64,000 nt of DNA, from assembly GCF_004571135.1 (NCBI RefSeq), contig NZ_SPSB01000003.1, forward strand, positions 682,001 to 746,000. The letters are read 5' to 3'. This document shows, in pieces, positions 36,643 through 45,766 of the stretch. Every line of letters begins with the position of its first letter. The first letter of the stretch is position 1. The translations under genes were made by a program, and so were the position numbers. The notes beneath the pieces are model-generated. The model was not told the origin of the DNA and searched no databases. It saw only the letters and a program-made list of their open reading frames with translations. This stretch comes from Algoriphagus kandeliae. Lineage in GTDB: Bacteria > Bacteroidota > Bacteroidia > Cytophagales > Cyclobacteriaceae.

Positions 36643-37683
36643 TCAATATGCATCCCACCATTTATCCTGGTGTTTTTCATCGAGTTTTACGATCTGCCCA
36701 AGCTGAGGAACCATATATTCCATATTTTGATCAAGAGCCACGCTAGTAAACTGCTCTACGGGCTCTTTCCAACCATGAGGAGCCAAATTAAATCCAGCCC
36801 AGTGAACAGGCATAATTTTATTTACTAGGGCATGTTTTGCTGCGATTACCGATTCATCCGGAAAAAGATGAAGCTGCCGCCAATGTTCATTGTATTGGCC
36901 GCATTCCATAAAGGCAAAGTCGAAAGTTCCCAATCGTTTTCCGATTTCTTCAAAATGATCACCAAAACCTCCATCTCCACTAAACCAGATGGATTCTTTA
37001 GCGCTTTGAAATGCCCAACCGCCCCAAAGCGAAAGGGATCGATCAGTCATTCCTCTTCCAGAAAAATGGCGCGTTGGAGTAAAGGTGATTCGGATTCCAT
37101 CAAAATCTAAAGAATCCCACCAATCAAATTCTTCAACCAATGCTGCATCTACACCCCATTTTTGTAAATGGCGCTTGACTCCTAAAGCTACATAATAGCG
37201 CTTTGTTTTGGCCTTAAGACGTTTTATGCTTTCAAAATCCAAATGATCGTAATGATCATGAGTCAATAGAACAAGGTCCAAATCAGGGAAATCATCGATA
37301 AGGTCTAAACTATCCTTGGAAAACCGCTCTGTTTTAAAAGGAGCAATTGGAGAGGCATCGGGCCCCAGCATAGGGTCAATGAAGATATTTTTCCCATTCA
37401 TTCGGAGAAGAATAGCAGAATGACCATACCATGCGAATTTTATAACGGGATCATCTGAAAGAAATTTATCCTTCTCAAAAGATTGTATGGGAATTGGTTG
37501 GCTAGGTTGTTTTTGGCTCCTATTGTTAAATTGTTGATAAAGAAGTTTTGGAAAATCTTTCAACCCAATATTCATCCTGGTAGGCTGCAAATTCTGAAAT
37601 TTCCCTTCTTTCCAGTTTGGTGATTGTTGATATTGGTTCCTGAGAGGAGTGGTAATTTTCCCCCCGAAATGATGAAAAGGCAT
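36643..37683 (-). CDS. MBL-fold hydrolase, NAPE-PLD/UlaG-like
   Basis: A 346-residue metallo-beta-lactamase-fold enzyme with the metal motif THDHYDHLD (His142, Asp143, His144, Asp146, His147) and a later GDGGFGDHF block. The N-terminal region (about 1-75) followed by KFAWYGHSAILLRMNGKNIFIDPML matches the N-acyl-phosphatidylethanolamine phospholipase D/UlaG branch. A lipid or lactone phosphodiester may be the substrate. No signal peptide. It lies 43 bases upstream of the YjbR gene, perhaps in the same operon. Confidence 0.9.
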   Translation of the reverse strand: MPFHHFGGKITTPLRNQYQQSPNWKEGKFQNLQPTRMNIGLKDFPKLLYQQFNNRSQKQPSQPIPIQSFEKDKFLSDDPVIKFAWYGHSAILLRMNGKNIFIDPMLGPDASPIAPFKTERFSKDSLDLIDDFPDLDLVLLTHDHYDHLDFESIKRLKAKTKRYYVALGVKRHLQKWGVDAALVEEFDWWDSLDFDGIRITFTPTRHFSGRGMTDRSLSLWGGWAFQSAKESIWFSGDGGFGDHFEEIGKRLGTFDFAFMECGQYNEHWRQLHLFPDESVIAAKHALVNKIMPVHWAGFNLAPHGWKEPVEQFTSVALDQNMEYMVPQLGQIVKLDEKHQDKWWDAY

Positions 37684-37865
37684 ATGCTCGATTTTCGTGC
37701 TTAAAGTTTACTGAATATAGAAAGCTTTTGTTTTGAAGCATTAGCAAATCCCTTTAATTTCAAGTAATTGAAAAAATAAGTATCAAAACCAGTGAAGTGA
37801 TTAAGATCATTTTCATTTGAGAAATATTCGTTTATCTTGAGCCAATTCAGTTTAAATCCCAGTCC

Positions 37866-39005
37866 ATGACAATTGGCCTTTTAAAAGAACCCGAGGGGGA
37901 AAATCGGGTGGCACTTCTTCCAGAAAGTGCCAAAACCCTCATTCAACTCCAAGTAGAAATCCTTGTCGAAACACATGCAGGAGAAGCTGCATTTGCCTCT
38001 GATGCCGACTATGAGGCAGTAGGTGGAAAAATTGCCTTGCGAAAGGACGCCTTGAAAGCAGATTTGATTCTCGGAATCAATCCTCCTACTGAAGAAGAAC
38101 AGCAAGAACTTCAAGCAGGGCAGGTATTAGTTTGCCTTTTTCAACCTCTTTCCAATAAGGAATTGGTAGATCGATTCCTGAGCCAGAAGCTGACTACTTT
38201 CTCTATGGATAATGTTCCAAGAACTACTAGAGCACAGGCTATGGATGTGCTTTCTTCCATGGCAACTGTAGCTGGGTATAAAGCGGTTTTACTTGCCGCA
38301 TCCAATTCCCCAAGATTCTTCCCAATGTTTATGACTGCAGCAGGAAGTATTGTTCCCTCCAAACTTTTGGTCTTGGGAGCTGGTGTAGCAGGATTACAAG
38401 CTATTGCTACTGCTCGCAGACTAGGTGCAGTGGTAGAAGCTTTCGACGTTCGCGCAGCTGCCGAAGAAGAAGTAAAAAGTTTGGGTGCCAAGTTTGTCAA
38501 AGTTGAGGGAGCCAAAGATGAAGCAAGTGCCGGTGGATATGCCGTTGAGCAAACGGAAGAATACAAAGCAAAACAACAAGCATTGATACAGGAGCACGCC
38601 AAAAAATCAAACATTATAATTTGTACAGCTCAGATTCCTGGTAGAAAAGCACCCGTTCTTATTACCAAAGAAACCGTGGAAGCAATGGCTCCAGGCTCAG
38701 TGATTGTGGATTTGGCAGCTTCGACAGGAGGAAATTGCGAACTGACCGAAAACAATCAAATCACTCACATTCACGGTGTAACCATCATTGGAGATTCTAA
38801 TCTTTCCTCCAGTATGCCCATGGATGCAAGCAAAATGTATGGCAAAAACATGGTCAATTTCCTAAAACTTCTAATTGACAAAGAAGGAAATCTTCTCCTG
38901 AACTGGGAGGATGACATTATTCAAAACACCTGCGTCACACATGATGGAGCAATTCGAAGCGAGCGTGTAAAAAATATCTTGTACCCATCCGAAACCACAG
39001 CCTAA
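37866..39005 (+). CDS. pntAA: NAD(P) transhydrogenase alpha subunit, part 1 (NAD-binding)
   Basis: A 379-residue soluble domain I of proton-translocating transhydrogenase, which binds NAD(H) and passes hydride to NADP+. It has an alanine dehydrogenase/PNT N-terminal domain (LLKEPEGENRVALLPESAKTL) and a Rossmann motif (LGAGVAGLQAIATARRLGA) at about residues 170-190. RQD-loop-like and ASTGGNCELT regions are also seen. The membrane part is a separate gene two bases downstream, as in split-alpha transhydrogenases. First gene of a three-gene operon. Confidence 0.95.
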   Translation: MTIGLLKEPEGENRVALLPESAKTLIQLQVEILVETHAGEAAFASDADYEAVGGKIALRKDALKADLILGINPPTEEEQQELQAGQVLVCLFQPLSNKELVDRFLSQKLTTFSMDNVPRTTRAQAMDVLSSMATVAGYKAVLLAASNSPRFFPMFMTAAGSIVPSKLLVLGAGVAGLQAIATARRLGAVVEAFDVRAAAEEEVKSLGAKFVKVEGAKDEASAGGYAVEQTEEYKAKQQALIQEHAKKSNIIICTAQIPGRKAPVLITKETVEAMAPGSVIVDLAASTGGNCELTENNQITHIHGVTIIGDSNLSSSMPMDASKMYGKNMVNFLKLLIDKEGNLLLNWEDDIIQNTCVTHDGAIRSERVKNILYPSETTA

Positions 39006-39007
39006 TT

Positions 39008-39319
39008 ATGGAAGAAATTCTTAGCCTATTTTATGAGAATCGGGAATTTATATTCCTGATCATCGTATCCATATTCCTTGGAATAGAAGTAATTTCCAAT
39101 GTACCTGCCGTTTTGCATACTCCATTAATGTCCGGTGCTAATGCCATTCATGGAGTAGTAATTATTGGATCAATTATCATTATGCTGCAAGCAGACCCTG
39201 GAAATTACTACGCCTTGGTTTTAGGTTTTCTAGCTGTGATTCTAGGGACTTTGAATGTGGTTGGGGGATTTGTAGTCACCAACCGGATGTTGGAAATGTT
39301 TAAGAAAAAATCGAAGTAA
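39008..39319 (+). CDS. pntAB: NAD(P) transhydrogenase alpha subunit, part 2 (membrane)
   Basis: A 103-residue membrane part of the alpha subunit with three or four helices (about 15-30, 45-63, 70-91) and the family motifs VSIFLGIEVISNVPAVLHTPLMSGANAIHGVV. It completes domain II of the proton channel together with pntB. Two bases from each neighbour. Confidence 0.95.
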   Translation: MEEILSLFYENREFIFLIIVSIFLGIEVISNVPAVLHTPLMSGANAIHGVVIIGSIIIMLQADPGNYYALVLGFLAVILGTLNVVGGFVVTNRMLEMFKKKSK

Positions 39320-39321
39320 GT

Positions 39322-40734
39322 ATGGATATCAAACTACTCGGACTTAGTCTCCTAGAGCTGTCCTACATTGTTGCTTCGGTGACTTTTATTTTGGGTTTGA
39401 AAATGCTTTCAAGCCCTGATAAAGCCAGAAAAGGAAATCTCATAGCCGGATATGGAATGGGATTGGCCATAGCGGCCACCATTTTATTTAAAGAAGAATT
39501 CAGCCCTGACAAATGGTTGAATTACAGCTTGATTCTTGCTGGATTGATAATTGGAACTGTCATTGGAGTCCGCATGGCACTCAAAGTAAAAATGACCGCC
39601 ATGCCACAAATGGTTTCCTTTTTCAATGGAATGGGAGGAGCCTGTGCCGGTGTAATCTCACTTGTAGAATTTGATCACCTTCGTCATGGAGGAGAAGTTT
39701 CTACGGGAATGCTGATAGTCATTTTATTGGGGCTGATAATTGGTTCAGTTTCATTCTCCGGTTCCATGATAGCCTATGGCAAACTAGAAGGAAAAATTGC
39801 TGATAAAGCACTTCCTGCGGGACAAATCATCAATATTTTGCTTTTGATCGCAATCTTTGGATTAGCTGGATTTTTGGCTATTTCCGGAAACTTGAGCATG
39901 CCTATGCTTTACGGCCTGCTTACACTTTCCTTGCTTTATGGGGTACTATTTGTGATGCCGATTGGTGGCGCGGATATGCCAGTGGTTATCTCCCTCTTGA
40001 ACAGCTTCACAGGAATGGCAGCTGCATTTGGCGGTTTCCTTTATGGAAATCAGGCCATGTTAACAGGTGGTATTTTGGTAGGTTCGGCCGGTACTATCTT
40101 GACCGTTTTGATGTGTACCGCCATGAATCGCTCCCTTACCAATGTGATCATTGGCTCTTTCGGAGGAGGAAATGCTGCTTCCGCTAAATCAGGAGAACAA
40201 GGCACGATCAAAGAAATCAGCGTGACCGATGCTGCCATTCTGTTGGCTTATGCGAATAAAGTTAGTGTGGTTCCGGGATATGGATTGGCTGTCGCACAAG
40301 CACAACATACCGTTCATAATTTGGAAAAACTATTGGAAGACAAGGGTGTAGAATTGACCTATGCCATCCATCCGGTAGCAGGCCGAATGCCTGGACACAT
40401 GAATGTACTTTTGGCAGAAGCGGATGTCCCTTATCCAAAATTATTGGAAATGGAGGACGCCAATGAAGGCATGGCAAGTACTGATGTAGTATTGGTGATT
40501 GGTGCAAATGACGTGGTCAATCCGGCTGCGGAAAATGACCCCTCCAGCCCGATTTATGGTATGCCAGTGGTAAAGGTATGGAATGCGAAAAACATCATTG
40601 TTTTGAAACGATCCATGGGAAAAGGTTATGCAGGAATCGAAAACGAGCTTTTCTTCCATCCCAAAAATCGAATGCTTTTCGGAGATGCGAAGGACTCTTT
40701 AGAAAAGCTTATTGCTGAATTGAAAAATCTTTAA
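39322..40734 (+). CDS. pntB: NAD(P) transhydrogenase beta subunit
   Basis: A 470-residue beta subunit. Residues 1-270 form the multi-helix membrane domain (PQMVSFFNGMGGACAGVISLVEF, LTGGILVGSAGTILTVLMCTAMNRSL). Residues from about 295 form the NADP-binding domain III (VPGYGLAVAQAQH, HPVAGRMPGHMNVLLAEADVPY, VVLVIGANDVVNPAA). Uses proton flow to drive NADP+ reduction by NADH. A bidirectional terminator follows. Confidence 0.96.
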   Translation: MDIKLLGLSLLELSYIVASVTFILGLKMLSSPDKARKGNLIAGYGMGLAIAATILFKEEFSPDKWLNYSLILAGLIIGTVIGVRMALKVKMTAMPQMVSFFNGMGGACAGVISLVEFDHLRHGGEVSTGMLIVILLGLIIGSVSFSGSMIAYGKLEGKIADKALPAGQIINILLLIAIFGLAGFLAISGNLSMPMLYGLLTLSLLYGVLFVMPIGGADMPVVISLLNSFTGMAAAFGGFLYGNQAMLTGGILVGSAGTILTVLMCTAMNRSLTNVIIGSFGGGNAASAKSGEQGTIKEISVTDAAILLAYANKVSVVPGYGLAVAQAQHTVHNLEKLLEDKGVELTYAIHPVAGRMPGHMNVLLAEADVPYPKLLEMEDANEGMASTDVVLVIGANDVVNPAAENDPSSPIYGMPVVKVWNAKNIIVLKRSMGKGYAGIENELFFHPKNRMLFGDAKDSLEKLIAELKNL

Positions 40735-40741
40735 AATAAAA

Positions 40742-40773
40742 AAGAGCCGATCCATTCAAATGAATCGGCTCTT
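40742..40773. terminator. Bidirectional terminator between pntB and the TMEM220-like gene
   Basis: Stem AAGAGCCGAT / ATCGGCTCTT (10 bp, ends at 40751 and 40764) with an inner CATT/AATG-like extension, A-rich before and T-rich after. It serves the two convergent transcripts. Confidence 0.88.
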
Positions 40774-40790
40774 CTTTTTGACTGTTTGAT

Positions 40791-41153
40791 TTACTTTTTC
40801 CAGGCTTTTATCAGGCCTGGCAACATCACCAAAGAAATAATCAAAAGACCAAAAGATTCACGACCTTCCTCCATTTCGGGAGTTTTCATCGTCAAATCTC
40901 CTTGCTCTATTTCCTGACTTATCCAACTTGGAACAGAGTCAGGCCAATAATAAATCGCGCCAATTACACAGGCAATAACTACAATGGTCAATGGGTATTT
41001 GGGAAAAATTCCTTTGATTCCTCTCAAACAGAATATGAAAGCAACAGCGTAGATACTTACCCAAATTTCAGGATCAGGATCATTGAATTGCCAATAGGCA
41101 AACAAAACAAAAACCAAAGCCCAAAAACCGTAGAAATATTTCCAGAAATTCAT
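40791..41153 (-). CDS. TMEM220-like small membrane protein
   Basis: A 120-residue protein with about four hydrophobic segments (9-20, 33-43, 54-66, 100-115) and the start FWALVFVLFAYWQFNDPDPEIWVSIYA, which is characteristic of the TMEM220 family. Function unknown. It follows the gluconate-dehydrogenase-subunit-3-like gene by 10 bases in the same direction, so the two are probably co-transcribed. Confidence 0.85.
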   Translation of the reverse strand: MNFWKYFYGFWALVFVLFAYWQFNDPDPEIWVSIYAVAFIFCLRGIKGIFPKYPLTIVVIACVIGAIYYWPDSVPSWISQEIEQGDLTMKTPEMEEGRESFGLLIISLVMLPGLIKAWKK

Positions 41154-41163
41154 AAAATTCAGT

Positions 41164-41703
41164 TTAAATCAATGTCTTCGTAGCGGGAACACAGCCAGAA
41201 AAACCTCCTGCAGCTACCTTGTACCCATGATAATCAACCATCACTTCCCGAACCGTAGTGAAGCCGTAAATCGTTCGAGATTTCATGATATCAAAGAATT
41301 TCTTTTCATCCTCATTTGCTGAATTTGCAAGTGACAAAAGCAATTCTTCACGGCGAGCTTGATCTGAATCCAAAAAATCAGTCTTTCCTAATTTATCCAA
41401 TTGATTTTTGATCAAGTCTTGATCCTCTTTTTCATAACAATGCTCAATAAAGCGAAGCAAAAACTTATCAGTTCCAGTACTCAAGGCTCCAATGGGTTTT
41501 GCGTCCGGAGTAGGTAAAACTGGGGGTAATCCTTCGGGAATGATAGTATCAGCAATGGCAGAAATTAATTGCTCCTGCTTCCAAGAGAAAAAACCTTTGT
41601 GAGTTAATTGATCTACCAAATGCCATTTCCAGTCGGCTAAAACCAATCCGGCAATCCCAACTCCTCCCGCTCCTAATATTTTGAGTGATTTTCTTCGATC
41701 CAT
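41164..41703 (-). CDS. Gluconate 2-dehydrogenase subunit 3-like protein
   Basis: A 179-residue protein with an N-terminal twin-arginine-like leader (MDRRKSLKILGAGGVGIAGL). The body carries the family signatures FFSWKQEQLISAIADTIIPEG, FDIMKSRTIYGFTTVREVM and YHGYKVAAGGFSGCVP. In known systems this small subunit escorts a flavin-containing GMC dehydrogenase to the periplasm. No GMC subunit lies next to it here, only a TMEM220-like gene, so the partner is elsewhere or the role differs. Confidence 0.88.
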   Translation of the reverse strand: MDRRKSLKILGAGGVGIAGLVLADWKWHLVDQLTHKGFFSWKQEQLISAIADTIIPEGLPPVLPTPDAKPIGALSTGTDKFLLRFIEHCYEKEDQDLIKNQLDKLGKTDFLDSDQARREELLLSLANSANEDEKKFFDIMKSRTIYGFTTVREVMVDYHGYKVAAGGFSGCVPATKTLI

Positions 41704-41780
41704 AGCTACAGTATGTTTCCGTTGAATTTAAGGGATTTGAGGCGAAGGACAAATAGCCATTCGTGTAATTTCAGGTGAGC

Positions 41781-44114
41781 TTAGCGATCCTGATAATTGA
41801 GACTAAAGCCAATAGAAAGATAGGTCCGAAGTTTTTTATCGGTAGAATTCGACCCCATCCCCAGAGTAATCGGACCCAAAATAGATTGATAGGAAATATC
41901 GGCTCCATATCCCAAAAGGGTATTCTGAGTGAAAGTATTTTTTCCAAAAACTTCTTCAATTGGAATTTGATCTGAATAACCCAGCCAATTGATCCCTCCC
42001 CTCAAAAACAGTTTTTTCATTGGGATGACTTGTAATTCCATCCCTAATTTCCCGAAGTTTTGCGCTGTGATCTCGGCATAATTTAGACCCCAAAATCGAT
42101 TATCTATAAATCTAACCATCTGATATCCTCCTACAAAAAAGTCCCGGAAAGACTGGCTGCTTTGTTTGGAAAGCGTAAGCCCTCCTCCGATGAAAGGCTT
42201 GATTTGAAAGGATTGGGAAATTGGTAGGAGTTTAGAATATCTACCCAACAAGGTCAAATAAGAATCCGGGGTTATATCCTCTACCAATTGATCCAATTGA
42301 TCTTTTCCCAAAGGAATTTGAACACCCCCTGCGTCCAAATAAATAGTATCAACTCCTTTTTCCAAATTGATTTTTAGCCAAGTTTTAAATCGATATTCGG
42401 CTTCTAAAAGGCCTTCGGCTCCTCGAGTAGGAAAGTTCCGATCATCCTGAGAATTTCGATAATACCTTGCTCTAGCACTGACATAATTATCAATTCCATT
42501 TCTTACTCCTTCTGGAAGGATTTGGTCAAACTGAATTTTTGATTCACTCAAATCAGTGATAAATCCTAAATAAAACGCCTCTTTTAGCGAATTTGTGGTA
42601 ATTAATTGTAATTCAGAACGGTTGGTATTGAAGATATTAATCCGAGACAATTCTCCGTTTTCATATCCGGGAAATTCCTGTTTAAGGAAATTGTACCGGA
42701 AATTTAGCGCAACTTTTTTCTGAGACCCTAAATACTTGTAATGGTCAATCCGAAACTTCGGGTTTTTAGAAATATCAGCCACCAAAACAGTTCTTGAGGA
42801 TTTACCAATCCAATTTCGGATTGTCCAATTGGCTAAAAGCCCGACGGAAAAAATATTATCATAATGCAGAGCCGTAGAAAAAGCAGTTTTGGGTTTTTCG
42901 ATGGTCCGAATACTCAAATCAAATTCCTGATCATTAATGGGTTTCATCGAATAATCGACCTTGTAAAACCCATTGACCCCAAAGATATTTCGAACACCTT
43001 CCTGCAAATCATCCCGATTTACGGTTTGGCCAGGAACAACTCCCAACTTAGATTCTATAAAATCATCTGAAAAAAGCCGGTTCCCTTTTACATCAATTGA
43101 ATGGATTTTTACTTCCGGAGAAATAGGTGTTTCGATTTTGGTCAGATTTCTCACTCCCAAACTATCCGCGGCCTTTTTGAATTGATCAAAAAAATCCTTC
43201 CCGACTTTTTCACCCAATTTCAAAATCGCATCATATTCTCCAAAACTTCCAGTAGAATAAGGACCCAAATCGGGCTTGATATAAATATCCGTATCCTCAA
43301 TATTCACACTGGTTTTTCGAAGGGATTCAGCCATTGCGATCTGCATCAATATACCTCCAAACCCTCCCAATTCTTCAATTTCCAAAAAATCCTCATCGGA
43401 AACATTGACTCCAATCACAAAATCTGCACCCATGGCTCGAACAATGTCCACAGGAAAATTATTCACCACTCCCCCATCCACTACCAATGTGGAATCCAAA
43501 TTAAATGCCGTGAATGCAGTTGGAATGGCTATACTCGATCGAATGGCATCATGTAAATACCCTTTATCAAAAACAATGGGCTTACCAGTCCGAACATCTG
43601 TCGCGATACATCGAAAAGGGATAGGGAACTCATCAAAATCCTGGTATTGGGAAGCAGGAAAGGTGTAATAATGTAAAATCTCAGAAAGCACCTGTCCATG
43701 AATCAACCCCGATGGTAAGGTGAGTTTACCTTTGTTAAAAGGGACCTCTAAAAGGTAGCGGTTGTAATATTCCTTTTCTTCAAAGGCTATATCTTTAAAA
43801 TCCACGCGATTTGAAACAACCAAGTCCCAATTGGTAGAGCGGATCACTTTTTCAAGATCATCTGCACTATAGCCAATCGCATAAAGGCCCCCGATCACAG
43901 AACCCATACTTGTCCCAACAATGTAATCAGGCCTTAATCCCGCTTCTTCCATGGCCTTGATTACACCTACATGAGCTATCCCTTTTGCCCCTCCACCACT
44001 TAATACTAAACCAATTCGGGCAGGCTTCTCGGAAGAAACCTGCCCCATTAAATAGTGGCTACTGAAACAAAGTAAAAGAACAGTAAAAATTACCCGATAG
44101 ATAGTAGAGGCCAT
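41781..44114 (-). CDS. Patatin phospholipase fused to an outer-membrane barrel (type Vd-like)
   Basis: A 777-residue protein. Signal peptide at about 1-25. Patatin domain at about 33-240: oxyanion motif SGGGAKG (39-45), nucleophile Ser69 in GTSMGS, catalytic Asp213 in DGGVVNN. A POTRA-like segment at about 333-405 (ISPEVKIHSIDVKGNRLFSDDF, GVRNIFGVNGFYKVDY), then a C-terminal BamA/Omp85-type beta-barrel. This order matches PlpD-like type Vd autotransporters, which export a lipase domain. It may act on phospholipids at the surface. Sixteen bases behind the M20 amidohydrolase gene. Confidence 0.93.
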   Translation of the reverse strand: MASTIYRVIFTVLLLCFSSHYLMGQVSSEKPARIGLVLSGGGAKGIAHVGVIKAMEEAGLRPDYIVGTSMGSVIGGLYAIGYSADDLEKVIRSTNWDLVVSNRVDFKDIAFEEKEYYNRYLLEVPFNKGKLTLPSGLIHGQVLSEILHYYTFPASQYQDFDEFPIPFRCIATDVRTGKPIVFDKGYLHDAIRSSIAIPTAFTAFNLDSTLVVDGGVVNNFPVDIVRAMGADFVIGVNVSDEDFLEIEELGGFGGILMQIAMAESLRKTSVNIEDTDIYIKPDLGPYSTGSFGEYDAILKLGEKVGKDFFDQFKKAADSLGVRNLTKIETPISPEVKIHSIDVKGNRLFSDDFIESKLGVVPGQTVNRDDLQEGVRNIFGVNGFYKVDYSMKPINDQEFDLSIRTIEKPKTAFSTALHYDNIFSVGLLANWTIRNWIGKSSRTVLVADISKNPKFRIDHYKYLGSQKKVALNFRYNFLKQEFPGYENGELSRINIFNTNRSELQLITTNSLKEAFYLGFITDLSESKIQFDQILPEGVRNGIDNYVSARARYYRNSQDDRNFPTRGAEGLLEAEYRFKTWLKINLEKGVDTIYLDAGGVQIPLGKDQLDQLVEDITPDSYLTLLGRYSKLLPISQSFQIKPFIGGGLTLSKQSSQSFRDFFVGGYQMVRFIDNRFWGLNYAEITAQNFGKLGMELQVIPMKKLFLRGGINWLGYSDQIPIEEVFGKNTFTQNTLLGYGADISYQSILGPITLGMGSNSTDKKLRTYLSIGFSLNYQDR

Positions 44115-44130
44115 AGTCAGATGAAAGAAT

Positions 44131-45555
44131 TTACTTTCGATAATCCAAAGGAGCTTCTCGATCTCCTACCAAGGACTCATAGTTGAAATTTGCTCCTCTT
44201 CTACGATCCAATTCAGCCTTAGCCTCTTCAGCAAGTTTAGGATTCATGAAAACATCCAGTGCGGTCAAAGCCAATGTTTTTGCTGCAACCATCATTCCTT
44301 TTATCCCAATGCTAGTTCCTCCTGCTGCTACTGCCTGCCAAGTATGGGCACTTGTTCCAGGCACCCAAGTAGCCGTTCCCAATCCTGCTGTAGGAACTAA
44401 CCAACTTACATCACCGACATCGGTAGAACCCCCTGTTCCTTTTTCCTGAACTTTGAATGGTTCAATTTTCGCCGCATCTTCTGCAGGATTGATGGATAAT
44501 TCCGGATAGCTTTTGATGAGTTCTTCAGCAAATTTCTTTTCCTCATCGTTGTAAATCACACCACCAACCTGCTCTAGATTCTTATGCATTACTCTTGCTA
44601 AGGTTTCATTTGGAAGCAAATTGTAAACACCATTGATGATTTCATATTCCATGGTAGTTTGGGTTCCCATGGCAGCACCTTCAGCGGCTTTTACCATTCG
44701 ATCAAAAATAGCCTTAACGACTGCTACATCTGGATGTCTGACATAGTGGTAAGACTCTGCAAATGCAGGCACTACATTTGGTGCCTCGCCTCCTCGGGTA
44801 ATCACATAATGCATTCGGGTTTCTTGAGGAACGTGCTCACGCATTAGGTTAACCATGAAATTCATCGCTTCTACCCCATCCAAAGCAGATTTTCCTCGCT
44901 CAGGAGCTGCTGCTGCATGAGAAGCAACCCCATAGAAGCGGAACTTGGTAGAAATATTAGCCAAGGAAGAATTTGCTCCAGCGTTATTTTTAGATCCAGG
45001 ATGCCAATGTAGCATCACATCCACATCATCCATAAGTCCGGCTCGGGCCATGTAAACTTTACCTCCACCGCCTTCCTCAGCAGGTGTTCCATAAACTCTG
45101 ATTGTACCCTTAGCACCATTTGCAATCATCCAGTCTTTGACTGCAATACCTGCTGCTACGGAAGCCGTTCCAAACAGATGATGTCCACAAGCATGACCAG
45201 CTCCTCCTTCAACTACCGGTTCACGAAACGGTGAAGCTTCTTGAGATACTCCCGGCAAAGCATCAAATTCAGCCATGATCCCAATGACCGGATATCCAGA
45301 TCCGAATTCTGCGACAAAGGCTGTTGGTATATTCGCAACACCAGCCTTCAGGGAGAATCCAGCATCTGTCAAAGTTTTTTGAAGTAAGGCAGAACTCTCA
45401 CTCTCTAAGTAACCTAATTCAGGATTAGACCAAATTTGGAGAGCAATTTTAGAATATTGCTCAGTCTTAGAATCTAAGTCATCAAGGACGGATTTTTCTT
45501 GCGCTTTCAGCCCAATAGCCAAAAAACAGAAGAAAAGAGTAAATAACTTTTTCAT
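44131..45555 (-). CDS. M20-family amidohydrolase, AbgB-like, exported
   Basis: A 474-residue zinc amidohydrolase with signal peptide (ends AIGLKAQ). Metal and catalytic motifs: AEFDALPG (95-102), GHACGHHLFG with His121, Cys123 and His125, PAEEGGGG, and the lid-domain YGVASHAA. The closest group by motif is AbgB/IAA-amino-acid amidohydrolases, which cut amide-linked conjugates of aminobenzoyl-glutamate type. Signal peptide and co-transcription with an outer-membrane phospholipase suggest a periplasmic enzyme. Confidence 0.92.
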   Translation of the reverse strand: MKKLFTLFFCFLAIGLKAQEKSVLDDLDSKTEQYSKIALQIWSNPELGYLESESSALLQKTLTDAGFSLKAGVANIPTAFVAEFGSGYPVIGIMAEFDALPGVSQEASPFREPVVEGGAGHACGHHLFGTASVAAGIAVKDWMIANGAKGTIRVYGTPAEEGGGGKVYMARAGLMDDVDVMLHWHPGSKNNAGANSSLANISTKFRFYGVASHAAAAPERGKSALDGVEAMNFMVNLMREHVPQETRMHYVITRGGEAPNVVPAFAESYHYVRHPDVAVVKAIFDRMVKAAEGAAMGTQTTMEYEIINGVYNLLPNETLARVMHKNLEQVGGVIYNDEEKKFAEELIKSYPELSINPAEDAAKIEPFKVQEKGTGGSTDVGDVSWLVPTAGLGTATWVPGTSAHTWQAVAAGGTSIGIKGMMVAAKTLALTALDVFMNPKLAEEAKAELDRRRGANFNYESLVGDREAPLDYRK

Positions 45556-45766
45556 AGTAAGGTGATCGTAAGGATTAAGTGTCTTTCAATTTTTTGAAAA
45601 TTAGAAGGAAACTAGCAGAGCCCCAAAGATTCTATGAAAATTTGGAGTGAAAACAAATTCAAAAAACAATATTTCACCTGAATGGATTTGATCTAAATTT
45701 TATTCCTCAAATATTTCATTTTTAAGTCGTTTATTGTATTTTTCTAAGAAATTAACCCTAAATACT

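Noticed and set aside
38141-38614. A 157-codon minus-strand frame inside pntAA
   Set aside because: Ala/Ser-rich translation typical of a shadow of a conserved gene; pntAA is certain on the plus strand.
43101-43556. A 151-codon plus-strand frame inside the patatin-barrel gene
   Set aside because: The opposite strand has a continuous multi-domain protein; this frame has no signal or domain.
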